DNA from: Bacteroidetes bacterium 46-16
GTDB lineage: Bacteria > Bacteroidota > Bacteroidia > Chitinophagales > Chitinophagaceae
Assembly: GCA_001897835.1 (NCBI GenBank)
Contig: MKUN01000012.1
Coordinates: forward strand, 62,001-126,000
Direction: 5' to 3'
Length of the DNA stretch: 64,000 nt
How positions within the stretch are numbered: position 1 is the first letter of the stretch; each line of letters opens with the position of its first letter. This document shows, piece by piece, positions 1-6,883 of this stretch. A program made the position numbers and the translations under genes. The notes beneath the pieces were generated by a model. That model ran no database searches, was not told where the DNA came from, and saw only the letters and a list, made by a program, of their open reading frames with translations.

Positions 1-78
1 ATGGCTAAGTGCTGGTACAACCTCGCAATAACGCAGAAGCTGGGAGAAAAGATATCCTTTAAGCTGGTAAGAAAATAA
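1..78 (+). CDS. possible 3' end of a gene entering from the left edge
   Basis: An open frame reads from base 1 to a TAA at 76-78 and encodes 25 residues ending in ISFKLVRK. It begins with ATG at base 1, but that may be chance. A gene running in from outside the window is at least as likely as a 25-residue gene. It is convergent with the lutA-like gene, 15 bases away. I do not recognise the family from this tail. Confidence 0.3.
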   Translation: MAKCWYNLAITQKLGEKISFKLVRK

Positions 79-93
79 TTTCCCAAAAAAGAT

Positions 94-837
94 CTATTGG
101 TTGCCAGCAAGTATGTCGGCAATATGCAGGGTTTGCAAGGGCAAACCCTGTTTATCTATATAGGCCTGTAAATGCATAAGGCAAGAGGCATCGGTAGATA
201 TGATATATTTTGCGCCGGCATCTAATGCGCTTTGTGTCTTCACCTGTGCCATGCCCGTGGAAATAGCCTCGAACTTTACGGCAAAGGTGCCACCGAAGCC
301 GCAACAAGTTTCTGCTTCTTTCATCTCGGTGAGCTCAAGGCCCCTTACATTTTGCAGTAGTTTTCTCGGGGCCTGTTTTATGTCGCATTCCCTTAAGGCG
401 CCGCAGGCATCGTGATATGTGGCCCTGCCGTTAAATACCGCGCCAAGGTCCTCCACTTTAAGTACATCAACTATGAACTCTGTGAACTCATACATCTTTT
501 CCTGTACACCGATGCACTGGTTATGCTCCGAGCTGTTATCGAACAGCTTATCGTAATGATTGCGTACATAGCCAGCGCATGAGCCTCCCGGGGTAACTAT
601 ATAACTGCTGCTGTTAAAATCATGCAGAAATTTATGCCCTACCGCTTTTGCTTCGTTCCGGTAACCAGCGTTGAATGCCGGCTGCCCGCAGCAGGTTTGC
701 CGGTTGTTATATACGAGCTCGCAGCCAAGTTGCTCCAATACTTTCGCCATATTCATACCCGTTTGCGGGTATAACTGGTCGATAAAGCATGGTATGAATA
801 ACTGTACTTTCATTTGTTCGTTTAGCGTTTCCGGCAT
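94..837 (-). CDS. LutA/YkgE-like (Fe-S)-binding oxidoreductase subunit
   Basis: A 247-residue cytosolic protein of the LutA/YkgE (CCG-domain, PF02754) family. These proteins coordinate iron-sulfur clusters in lactate oxidation (LutABC) and in related heterodisulfide-reductase-like complexes. Two cysteine-rich CCG motifs are visible: CCGQPAF near residue 49 and CCGFGG near residue 178. Further cysteines sit at C17 (IPCF), C87 and C145. The length of about 240 matches LutA. The ATG at 835-837 directly follows the ribH stop, which suggests translational coupling. An ATG at 811-813 (MKVQLFIPC) fits the family N-terminus better and may be the true start. LutB and LutC are not in the window, so the electron partner is unknown. 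Confidence 0.82.
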   Translation of the reverse strand: MPETLNEQMKVQLFIPCFIDQLYPQTGMNMAKVLEQLGCELVYNNRQTCCGQPAFNAGYRNEAKAVGHKFLHDFNSSSYIVTPGGSCAGYVRNHYDKLFDNSSEHNQCIGVQEKMYEFTEFIVDVLKVEDLGAVFNGRATYHDACGALRECDIKQAPRKLLQNVRGLELTEMKEAETCCGFGGTFAVKFEAISTGMAQVKTQSALDAGAKYIISTDASCLMHLQAYIDKQGLPLQTLHIADILAGNQ

Positions 838-838
838 T

Positions 839-1351
839 TTAATGCCCGGTTCCGTTCAGTTTGCGTGCCTGTGCGATCATTTTCAATGCTGTAACAGCGG
901 CCTCTTCACCTTTATGGCCATGTGTGCCGCCCAGGCGTTCCCAGGCCTGAGCCTCATCATCAAGCGTTAGCACGCCAAATATAACCGGTACCGGTAATGA
1001 CAGGTTGAGTTGTGTGATACCTTCGGTTACGGACTGGCAAACATAGTCGAAATGGGGTGTGCCGCCACGAATCACTGCACCAAAGGCGATAATGGCTTCG
1101 GGTAGTTCATTTTTCTTTTGGCAATGCTCCCATAGCATCCTGCAGCCGAAAGCCAGCTCGAAACAGCCGGGCACAGCAAGTTTCGCAACGATATCGCCGC
1201 CAAACTCGTGTATGGTGCCTTCACAGCCATTGAGCAGTTCCTGTACGATCTTATCGTTCCATTCGGTATGGACAATAGCTACTTTGGCCAGCTTGAGGCT
1301 GCTGAGCATGCTTGTATCGTGCAGTGATGTACTGTGTTGTGATCGTGCCAT
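839..1351 (-). CDS. ribH: 6,7-dimethyl-8-ribityllumazine synthase
   Basis: Lumazine synthase, 170 residues, the penultimate step of riboflavin synthesis. It condenses 5-amino-6-ribitylamino-uracil with dihydroxybutanone phosphate. Diagnostic stretches are the VPGCFELAF strand, the active-site loop RGGTPHFDYVC containing the catalytic histidine, and a phosphate-binding GGTHGHKGEEAA segment in the form common in Bacteroidota. Length and motif order are complete. It has its own -7 promoter element (1372-1379), placed in the loop of the preceding terminator. The lutA-like gene follows with essentially no gap, so the two are probably co-transcribed. No FMN riboswitch is visible in the very short leader. 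Confidence 0.95.
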   Translation of the reverse strand: MARSQHSTSLHDTSMLSSLKLAKVAIVHTEWNDKIVQELLNGCEGTIHEFGGDIVAKLAVPGCFELAFGCRMLWEHCQKKNELPEAIIAFGAVIRGGTPHFDYVCQSVTEGITQLNLSLPVPVIFGVLTLDDEAQAWERLGGTHGHKGEEAAVTALKMIAQARKLNGTGH

Positions 1352-1359
1352 AAAAAAAT

Positions 1360-1388
1360 ATCCCTTTATGCCAAAGGTATAAAGGGAT
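1360..1388 (-). terminator. hairpin terminator between the TPR gene and ribH
   Basis: A perfect 10-bp stem (ATCCCTTTAT at 1360-1369 with ATAAAGGGAT at 1379-1388) encloses a 9-base loop. On the minus strand it is followed by a run of T (complement of 1352-1358). It should end transcripts of the upstream TPR gene. The loop contains the ribH -7 element. Confidence 0.75.
1372..1379 (-). promoter_or_regulatory. -7 promoter element of ribH
   Basis: On the minus strand this reads TACCTTTG, an exact match to the Bacteroidota TAnnTTTG element. The predicted transcription start, near 1365, is about 14 bases before the ribH ATG. No TTTG -33 box is evident at the usual 19-base spacing. Confidence 0.6.
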
Positions 1389-1409
1389 TTTTATAAAAGA
1401 GGTAAGCTG

Positions 1410-2099
1410 TTAATTAAGTGTGCCCAGCCTTGCCAGGTAGCGATCGATGTCGCGAGCCTGGTCGCTGTTGGGGTATTCATCGCGTATGCGGGTGTACATT
1501 TTTTTAGCTTCATCTGGCTGGTTCTGGCTTTCGTAAGCAAGACCTGCGCGGAAAAGATAAGTGGGTGTTAATACTACATCATCCTTATCGGATGCTGCTT
1601 TGGTATAGTATTCTACACCTTTTTTTGCATTCCCTGTTTCCATGTAAGCGTCACCCATTGCACCGTATGCTGCGCTCTGTACGGGGGTGCCTTTGCCGTC
1701 AAAATCTTCCAGCTCGCTGATCGCCTTTTTGAAGTTGCCCTGGTGTAAATAGCTGAGGCCGACATAATAATGGCAAAGATTGGCCTGGCGTGTGCCGCTA
1801 TATTTTTTCATTATTTTCAGGAAGCCTATATGCTGGCCATCACCGTTAAGTGCCTTATCAAGCGAATCGGCCGCAAAATACATTTGAGGGTAGTGCATGG
1901 CTGTAGCCGCTTTTTCTTCGCGGGGGGCTTTGTATAGCCTGAAGTAGGCTAATGTACCTACAATAAGCAGCAGTACTACCGTGGTGATGGTATTAATGCG
2001 TTTTTTGTTCTTTTCATAAAACACCTGCAGGTTCTCAAGCGCTTTGGTATCATCTGCGGCCTGCACTGCACCGGGTTTGTTTCTAGCTGAATTTGCCAT
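1410..2099 (-). CDS. membrane-anchored tetratricopeptide-repeat protein
   Basis: A 229-residue protein with one membrane segment near residues 36-55 (TITTVVLLLIVGTLAYF), preceded by a charged cytoplasmic tail. TPR-type helical repeats follow from about residue 105 to the end (motifs such as LCHYYVGLSYLHQG and AYGAMGDAYMETG). The architecture resembles the YfgM/ancillary SecYEG subunit family, a periplasmic TPR domain on a single anchor, though that role is inference. It lies 38 bases downstream of pdhA on the same strand, and a terminator separates it from ribH. Proximity of such a TPR gene to ribH and recF is, from memory, common in Bacteroidota. Confidence 0.75.
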   Translation of the reverse strand: MANSARNKPGAVQAADDTKALENLQVFYEKNKKRINTITTVVLLLIVGTLAYFRLYKAPREEKAATAMHYPQMYFAADSLDKALNGDGQHIGFLKIMKKYSGTRQANLCHYYVGLSYLHQGNFKKAISELEDFDGKGTPVQSAAYGAMGDAYMETGNAKKGVEYYTKAASDKDDVVLTPTYLFRAGLAYESQNQPDEAKKMYTRIRDEYPNSDQARDIDRYLARLGTLN

Positions 2100-2137
2100 T
2101 TAGATTATTGTGTGTGGTTTGTTATTCGCGAATTTAA

Positions 2138-3130
2138 TTAGTCTGTAATATAAGGATAGTTTTCTTCGGCGTATATATCTTTATACAGCTCGTCGTCATC
2201 GGGCCATGGGCTTTCTTCAGCAAACTGTACTGCTTCCTCTACTTCCTGGCGTATCTTTTCGTTGATCTGCTCTACCTGCTCCTCTGTAGCCCATTTATTG
2301 TCCAGTATGGTTTTCAGCACATGGTCGATGGGGTCTTTTTCCTTGTATTCTTCCAGCTCTTCCTTGCTCCTGTACTTGGCCGGGTCGCTCATAGAGTGGC
2401 CGCGGTAGCGGTAGGTCTTGATCTCGAGGAATGTCGGCCCGCCACGCTCGCGCGCACGGCGCACGGCACGTTCTATTGCTTTATGCACCTCTTCGCAGCT
2501 CATGCCATCTACGCTATCTCCGGGCATATCATAGGCATCGGCCAGGCGGTATATGTCAAGGACTTTGGATGTGCGTTCAACCGATGTGCCCATAGCATAA
2601 TGGTTGTTCTCGCATATGAAGACCACGGGCAGTTGCCAGAGCACAGCCATATTGAATGTTTCGTGCAGCATGCCCTGCCTTGCCGCGCCATCGCCAAAAA
2701 AGCAGAGTGTAGCCCTGTCGCTATCCTGGTATTGCTCTGCGAAAGCTATACCGGCCCCGAGGCCTATTTGCCCGCCCACGATACCATGACCACCAAAAAA
2801 GCGCTTTTCTTTGGAGAAAAAGTGCATACTGCCGCCTTTGCCCTTGGTACAGCCTGTGGCTTTGCCATAAAGCTCGGCCATGCATTCTTTGGCGGGTATG
2901 CCTTTTGCTATTGCGAGGCCATGATCGCGGTAGGCGGTAATGATGTTATCATCATCGCGCAATGCGGTCATAGTGCCTGCTGCTACGGCCTCCTGGCCGA
3001 TGTAGAGGTGGCAAAAGCCGCGTATCTTCTGCATACCGTATAGCTGGCCGGCCTTTTCTTCAAAGCGACGCAGCAGGAGCATCATCTCGTACCAGTATAA
3101 ATATGTTTCTTTACCGAATGGAGTCTGCAC
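2138..3130 (-). CDS. pdhA: pyruvate dehydrogenase E1 component, alpha subunit
   Basis: Thiamine-diphosphate-dependent E1 alpha subunit, which decarboxylates pyruvate within the pyruvate dehydrogenase complex. The TPP/Mg motif runs from GDGAARQG to ENN. The N-terminal block KIRGFCHLYIGQEA and the phosphorylation-loop-like block YRYRGHSMSDPAKYR are also present. I place the start at the GTG 3128-3130 (then QTPFGKETYLYW), because family members begin a few residues before KETYLYW. An in-frame ATG at 3173-3175 would add 15 residues and overlap recF upstream sequence. The E1 beta gene is not adjacent. The gene is divergent from recF. Confidence 0.92.
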   Translation of the reverse strand: MQTPFGKETYLYWYEMMLLLRRFEEKAGQLYGMQKIRGFCHLYIGQEAVAAGTMTALRDDDNIITAYRDHGLAIAKGIPAKECMAELYGKATGCTKGKGGSMHFFSKEKRFFGGHGIVGGQIGLGAGIAFAEQYQDSDRATLCFFGDGAARQGMLHETFNMAVLWQLPVVFICENNHYAMGTSVERTSKVLDIYRLADAYDMPGDSVDGMSCEEVHKAIERAVRRARERGGPTFLEIKTYRYRGHSMSDPAKYRSKEELEEYKEKDPIDHVLKTILDNKWATEEQVEQINEKIRQEVEEAVQFAEESPWPDDDELYKDIYAEENYPYITD

Positions 3131-3138
3131 TGATTTTC

Positions 3139-3146
3139 TAAATTTG
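3139..3146 (+). promoter_or_regulatory. candidate -7 promoter element of recF
   Basis: TAAATTTG is an exact match to TAnnTTTG. It predicts a transcript start near 3153, which favours the TTG start at 3185 over the GTG at 3146 for recF. No clear -33 box is present. Confidence 0.45.
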
Positions 3147-3184
3147 TGCGAAAATATAAAAACTTTCGTTCCCATTTTCCCGGC

Positions 3185-4261
3185 TTGAATACTTTAAAAA
3201 AAATAACATTACTCCAGTTCCGTAACTATACATCGGCGACATTTGGCTTTGAGGCCCCTGTTACCTGCATAACCGGGCTTAATGGCAGTGGCAAGACCAA
3301 CCTGCTGGATGCAGTGTATTACCTATGTTATACAAAGAGTTACTTCACTGCATACCAACAAAATAACGTGTTGCACGGCATGGATGGCTTCAGGCTGGAA
3401 GGAGTATTTCAGCATGATGAAAAGGAAGAACTGATAAGCTGCAAGTGGAAACGGGGCAAAAAAGAGATATCGGCCGATGGGGTGGACTATGAGCGTCCCA
3501 CCGACCATATAGGCCGCTATGCGGCCGTAATGATAGCCCCGGACGATATGGAGCTGGTAAATGAGGGCAGCGAGCTGCGCCGGCGCTGGATGGACAGTAT
3601 ACTGGGGCAGGTGGACCGGGAATACCTGGAGCGGCTGATGCAGTACCAGCGGGTATTGATGCAAAGGAATGCCTGGCTGAAAATGCAGATGGCCAAGCCA
3701 TCGGGGAATAGCGCGGAACTGGATTATTATAATGAAAAACTGGCTATGGATGGCACCTATATCCATGAAAAACGCCGCCTGTTCATCAACAGTTTTCTGC
3801 CTTTATTGCAGGACTTTTATCAGCGGTTATCGGGTGGGAGAGAGGTAGTTACGGTGCAATACCGGAGCCACCTGGAGCAGAATAGCCTTGCCAGGCTGCT
3901 GGCTGAGGGGCTGGAGCATGACCTGCGCCTGCAACGCACCCTGCGGGGCATACATAAAGATGATCTTGAATTCATACTTGACGGCCGCATGCTAAAACAG
4001 TTCGGGTCGCAGGGACAGAAAAAAAGCTTCTTATTTGCATTGAAACTGGCCCAATATGCTTACCTCAGTGCTCAACAGGGACATTTGCCTATCCTGCTGC
4101 TGGATGATATCTTCGAGAAGCTGGACCAAAACCGCATGGAGGCCCTGCTGAATATAATCAAAGGTGATGAATTTGGCCAGGTGATACTGACGGATACGCA
4201 TGAGGACCGGGTAAGGGCGGCCTTTGGGAAAGAAACAGATATTGTATCTATTCAACTCTGA
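3185..4261 (+). CDS. recF: DNA replication and repair protein RecF
   Basis: An SMC-like ATPase of the RecFOR pathway that helps load RecA onto gapped DNA. The Walker A motif is GLNGSGKTN, the Walker B region is LLLDDIFEKLD, and a signature-like SQGQKK lies upstream of Walker B. The length of about 358 residues is normal. The start TTG 3185-3187 gives NTLKKITLLQFRNY, matching the usual RecF N-terminus. The longer frame from GTG 3146 adds 13 unmatched residues and begins inside the -7 element. The divergent neighbour is pdhA. No replication-origin genes (dnaA, dnaN) are nearby. Confidence 0.93.
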   Translation: MNTLKKITLLQFRNYTSATFGFEAPVTCITGLNGSGKTNLLDAVYYLCYTKSYFTAYQQNNVLHGMDGFRLEGVFQHDEKEELISCKWKRGKKEISADGVDYERPTDHIGRYAAVMIAPDDMELVNEGSELRRRWMDSILGQVDREYLERLMQYQRVLMQRNAWLKMQMAKPSGNSAELDYYNEKLAMDGTYIHEKRRLFINSFLPLLQDFYQRLSGGREVVTVQYRSHLEQNSLARLLAEGLEHDLRLQRTLRGIHKDDLEFILDGRMLKQFGSQGQKKSFLFALKLAQYAYLSAQQGHLPILLLDDIFEKLDQNRMEALLNIIKGDEFGQVILTDTHEDRVRAAFGKETDIVSIQL

Positions 4262-4334
4262 ACCGGGGAGGCTTGCAGGCCGTTGGCATATTTGCCATCT
4301 TAATATTTGAGGGAAATATTTTTAAAATTTTGAC

Positions 4335-4365
4335 TTTTACCCTTTTCAGTTTTGCCTTACCTTTG
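4335..4365 (+). promoter_or_regulatory. promoter of citrate synthase gene
   Basis: TACCTTTG at 4358-4365 is a perfect -7 element. A TTTT at 4335-4338 lies exactly 19 bases upstream, in the place of the TTTG -33 box. The predicted start near 4372 gives a leader of about 34 bases. Confidence 0.6.
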
Positions 4366-4405
4366 TGGACGTTAAAAATTACCTTTTTAAAATTCCTTAT
4401 AATAT

Positions 4406-5728
4406 ATGGGTTATATCAAAGACAGGTTTAAGGCGCAGGCAGATACACAAATACAGGTGATCAAAGGTATCATCGATGAGCATGGCAACAAAGAGTTGGA
4501 TAAGGTGACCATTGGGCAGGTGTATATGGGTATGCGTGGTATTCCCGGCCTGGTAACGGAAACATCATTGCTTGATGCAAACGAAGGGATACGTTTTCGC
4601 GGATTTTCTATTCCCGAGCTGAGGGAGAAATTACCTAAGGCGGAAGGTGGAAGCGAACCGCTGCCCGAGGGCTTGTTTTACCTGATGCTGGTAGGCGAAA
4701 TACCTACTCATGAAGATGTGGAGCATATCTCTGCTACATGGGCCCGCCGCTCGCATGTGCCTAATCATGTGTTTGATACTATCGAGGCACTGCCGCCCCA
4801 TACACACCCTATGACCCAGTTTTGTGTAGCGATACTTTCGCTGCAAACCGAATCGAAATTTGCTAAAGCATATAAAGAAGGTATCAGTAAGAAGGAACAT
4901 TGGTCTTATACTTACGAAGATGCAATGACCCTTATTGCACGCCTTCCGCGTATTGCAGCATACATCTATCGCCGCAGGTATAAGAACGGTGACCATATAC
5001 AACCTGATGGTATGCTCGACTGGTCGGCCAACTTTGCGCATATGATGGGCTACGACAAGGATAGCTTTAAAGAACTGATGCGCCTGTACCTGACCATACA
5101 TGCCGATCATGAAGGTGGTAATGTATCGGCACATGCAGTGCATCTTGTTGGTTCAGCATTAAGTGATCCTTACCTGGCATTCACTGCCGGTATGACCGGT
5201 CTTGCAGGTCCGCTGCATGGCCTTGCCAACCAGGAGGTGATACGCTGGATAGAAGAGCTGCAAAAAGAAATAGGCAGCGAATGCCCAACTAAAGAGCAGA
5301 TCGCAGAATATATCAAGAAGACATTGGCCGAGGGTAAAGTAGTGCCGGGCTATGGCCATGCAGTACTACGCCAGACCGATCCGCGTTTCGTGGCCCAGAT
5401 GGAGTTTGCCAAAAAGCATTGCCCTGAAGATCCCGTGGTGCAGACCGTATGGAATGTATACGAGGTAGCTCCTGCCATACTTGATGCAACCGGAAAGATC
5501 AAGAACCCATGGCCTAACGTGGATGCGCATTCAGGTGCGTTGCTGAAACACTACGGCCTTGTAGAAGAAGAGTTCTACACAGTACTGTTCGGTGTGTCGC
5601 GTGCATTGGGCGTACTGGCCAGCCTTTGCTGGGATCGCGCACTGGGCTTCCCGATAGAGCGCCCCAAATCTGTTACTACTGAGTGGGTACAACAGTTCAT
5701 CGGCAGCGGTGTAACCGTAGCCGGATAG
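4406..5728 (+). CDS. gltA: citrate synthase, mitochondrial/eukaryotic-like type
   Basis: Citrate (Si)-synthase, 440 residues, condensing oxaloacetate and acetyl-CoA at the entry of the TCA cycle. Active-site regions are visible: HADHEGGNVSAHA, GPLHGLANQEV with the first catalytic histidine, VPGYGHAVLR with the second, and VDAHSGALL with the catalytic aspartate. The order and length resemble the eukaryotic CIT1-type enzyme used by many Bacteroidota rather than the NADH-regulated hexameric GltA of enterobacteria. The gene is monocistronic, with its own promoter and a hairpin terminator at about 5759-5790. Confidence 0.95.
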   Translation: MGYIKDRFKAQADTQIQVIKGIIDEHGNKELDKVTIGQVYMGMRGIPGLVTETSLLDANEGIRFRGFSIPELREKLPKAEGGSEPLPEGLFYLMLVGEIPTHEDVEHISATWARRSHVPNHVFDTIEALPPHTHPMTQFCVAILSLQTESKFAKAYKEGISKKEHWSYTYEDAMTLIARLPRIAAYIYRRRYKNGDHIQPDGMLDWSANFAHMMGYDKDSFKELMRLYLTIHADHEGGNVSAHAVHLVGSALSDPYLAFTAGMTGLAGPLHGLANQEVIRWIEELQKEIGSECPTKEQIAEYIKKTLAEGKVVPGYGHAVLRQTDPRFVAQMEFAKKHCPEDPVVQTVWNVYEVAPAILDATGKIKNPWPNVDAHSGALLKHYGLVEEEFYTVLFGVSRALGVLASLCWDRALGFPIERPKSVTTEWVQQFIGSGVTVAG

Positions 5729-5758
5729 TTAGTAGGAAAAAAACTTGTTTAGTATATT

Positions 5759-5790
5759 AAAAAGCATGCAGTTAATACTGCTGCTTTTTA
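5759..5790 (+). terminator. terminator after citrate synthase
   Basis: AAAAGCATGCAGT and ACTGCTGCTTTTT form a stem with one bulged base around a TAAT loop, ending in a T run. It lies 30 bases after the stop codon. Confidence 0.65.
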
Positions 5791-5825
5791 GTTTAATTCA
5801 GTCAACAACAAAATATTTATAGCGT

Positions 5826-6800
5826 ATGAACAAAGGTCCTGTTTCTCAATTCATTCAGCATCACTACCGCCATTTTAATGCAGCGGCACTTGTTGATGCA
5901 GCCAAAGGTTACGAAACACACTTGCTGGAGAATGGTAAGATGCTTGTATCGCTGGCAGGTGCCATGAGTACTGCTGAGCTGGGCATATCGCTGGCAGAGA
6001 TGATACGCCAGGATAAGATACATATCATAAGCTGCACAGGTGCTAACCTTGAAGAGGACATTATGAACCTGGTGGCGCATACGCATTACAAACGCGTACC
6101 CAATTACCGTGACCTCAGTCCGCAGGAAGAATGGGACCTGCTGGAGCAGGGTTTTAACCGCGTGACAGATACCTGCATACCAGAGGAGGAAGCCTTCCGC
6201 CGCATACAGCGCCATATCTTTAAGATATGGAAAGATGCGGAAGAGCAGGGTGAACGTTACTTCCCGCACGAGTATATGTACAAGCTGTTGCTGAGTGAAG
6301 TAATGAAAGCGGATTATGAGATAGACCCTAAACATAGCTGGATGATAGCGGCAGCAGAAAAGAATCTGCCCATCATTGTTCCCGGTTGGGAAGACAGCAC
6401 TATGGGCAACATCTTTGCGTCATACTGCATCAAGGGCGAACTCAAGGCCTCGACGATGAAGAGTGGTATCGAGTACATGGTATGGCTCAGCGACTGGTAC
6501 CGCAAAAACTCGGGAGATAAAGGTGTAGGCTTCTTCCAGATAGGCGGCGGTATCGCGGGCGATTTCCCGATATGTGTAGTGCCAATGATGTACCAGGACC
6601 TGGAATGGCATGATGTACCTTTCTGGAGCTACTTCTGCCAGATCAGTGATTCCACTACATCATACGGATCGTACAGCGGTGCCGTGCCTAATGAGAAAAT
6701 AACATGGGGCAAACTGGATATCAACACACCCAAATTCATAGTGGAGAGTGATGCTACCATTGTGGCGCCGCTGATATTTGCATATCTGCTGGGCTGGTAA
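5826..6800 (+). CDS. deoxyhypusine synthase-like protein lacking the catalytic lysine
   Basis: A 324-residue member of the deoxyhypusine synthase family (PF01916). Clear family blocks are GKMLVSLAGAMSTAELG, ISCTGANLEED, VPGWEDSTMGN, FQIGGG, and the C-terminal SGAVPNEKITWGK followed by a VESDATIVAPLIFA block, which aligns well with human DHS. In eukaryotic DHS and DHS-derived homospermidine synthases the glycine triplet is followed by V-V-K with the catalytic lysine (K329 in human, from memory). Here it reads GGG-I-A-G-D, so Gly245 occupies the lysine position. Bacteria have no eIF5A. The substrate is therefore unknown and a polyamine-related role is only inference. Own terminator downstream. 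Confidence 0.88.
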   Translation: MNKGPVSQFIQHHYRHFNAAALVDAAKGYETHLLENGKMLVSLAGAMSTAELGISLAEMIRQDKIHIISCTGANLEEDIMNLVAHTHYKRVPNYRDLSPQEEWDLLEQGFNRVTDTCIPEEEAFRRIQRHIFKIWKDAEEQGERYFPHEYMYKLLLSEVMKADYEIDPKHSWMIAAAEKNLPIIVPGWEDSTMGNIFASYCIKGELKASTMKSGIEYMVWLSDWYRKNSGDKGVGFFQIGGGIAGDFPICVVPMMYQDLEWHDVPFWSYFCQISDSTTSYGSYSGAVPNEKITWGKLDINTPKFIVESDATIVAPLIFAYLLGW

Positions 6801-6822
6801 TTCAATACCGAAATTATTTTGT

Positions 6823-6856
6823 AGCCGTTCGACAAAAAATGTTGAGCGGCTTTTTT
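6823..6856 (+). terminator. terminator after the DHS-like gene
   Basis: A 12-bp stem with two G-U-type positions (AGCCGTTCGACA at 6823-6834 with TGTTGAGCGGCT at 6840-6851) and a 5-base A loop is followed by six T. It separates the DHS-like gene from the next gene. Confidence 0.75.
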
Positions 6857-6883
6857 CATTACCTTTAATCAGATATTTTATCT

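Noticed and set aside
2321-3043. Long open frame on the plus strand opposite pdhA (and similar shadows opposite recF, rpsG, recA and mutS)
   Set aside because: These are mirror frames of real genes; translations are Cys/His-rich and match nothing, and the opposite-strand genes are certain.
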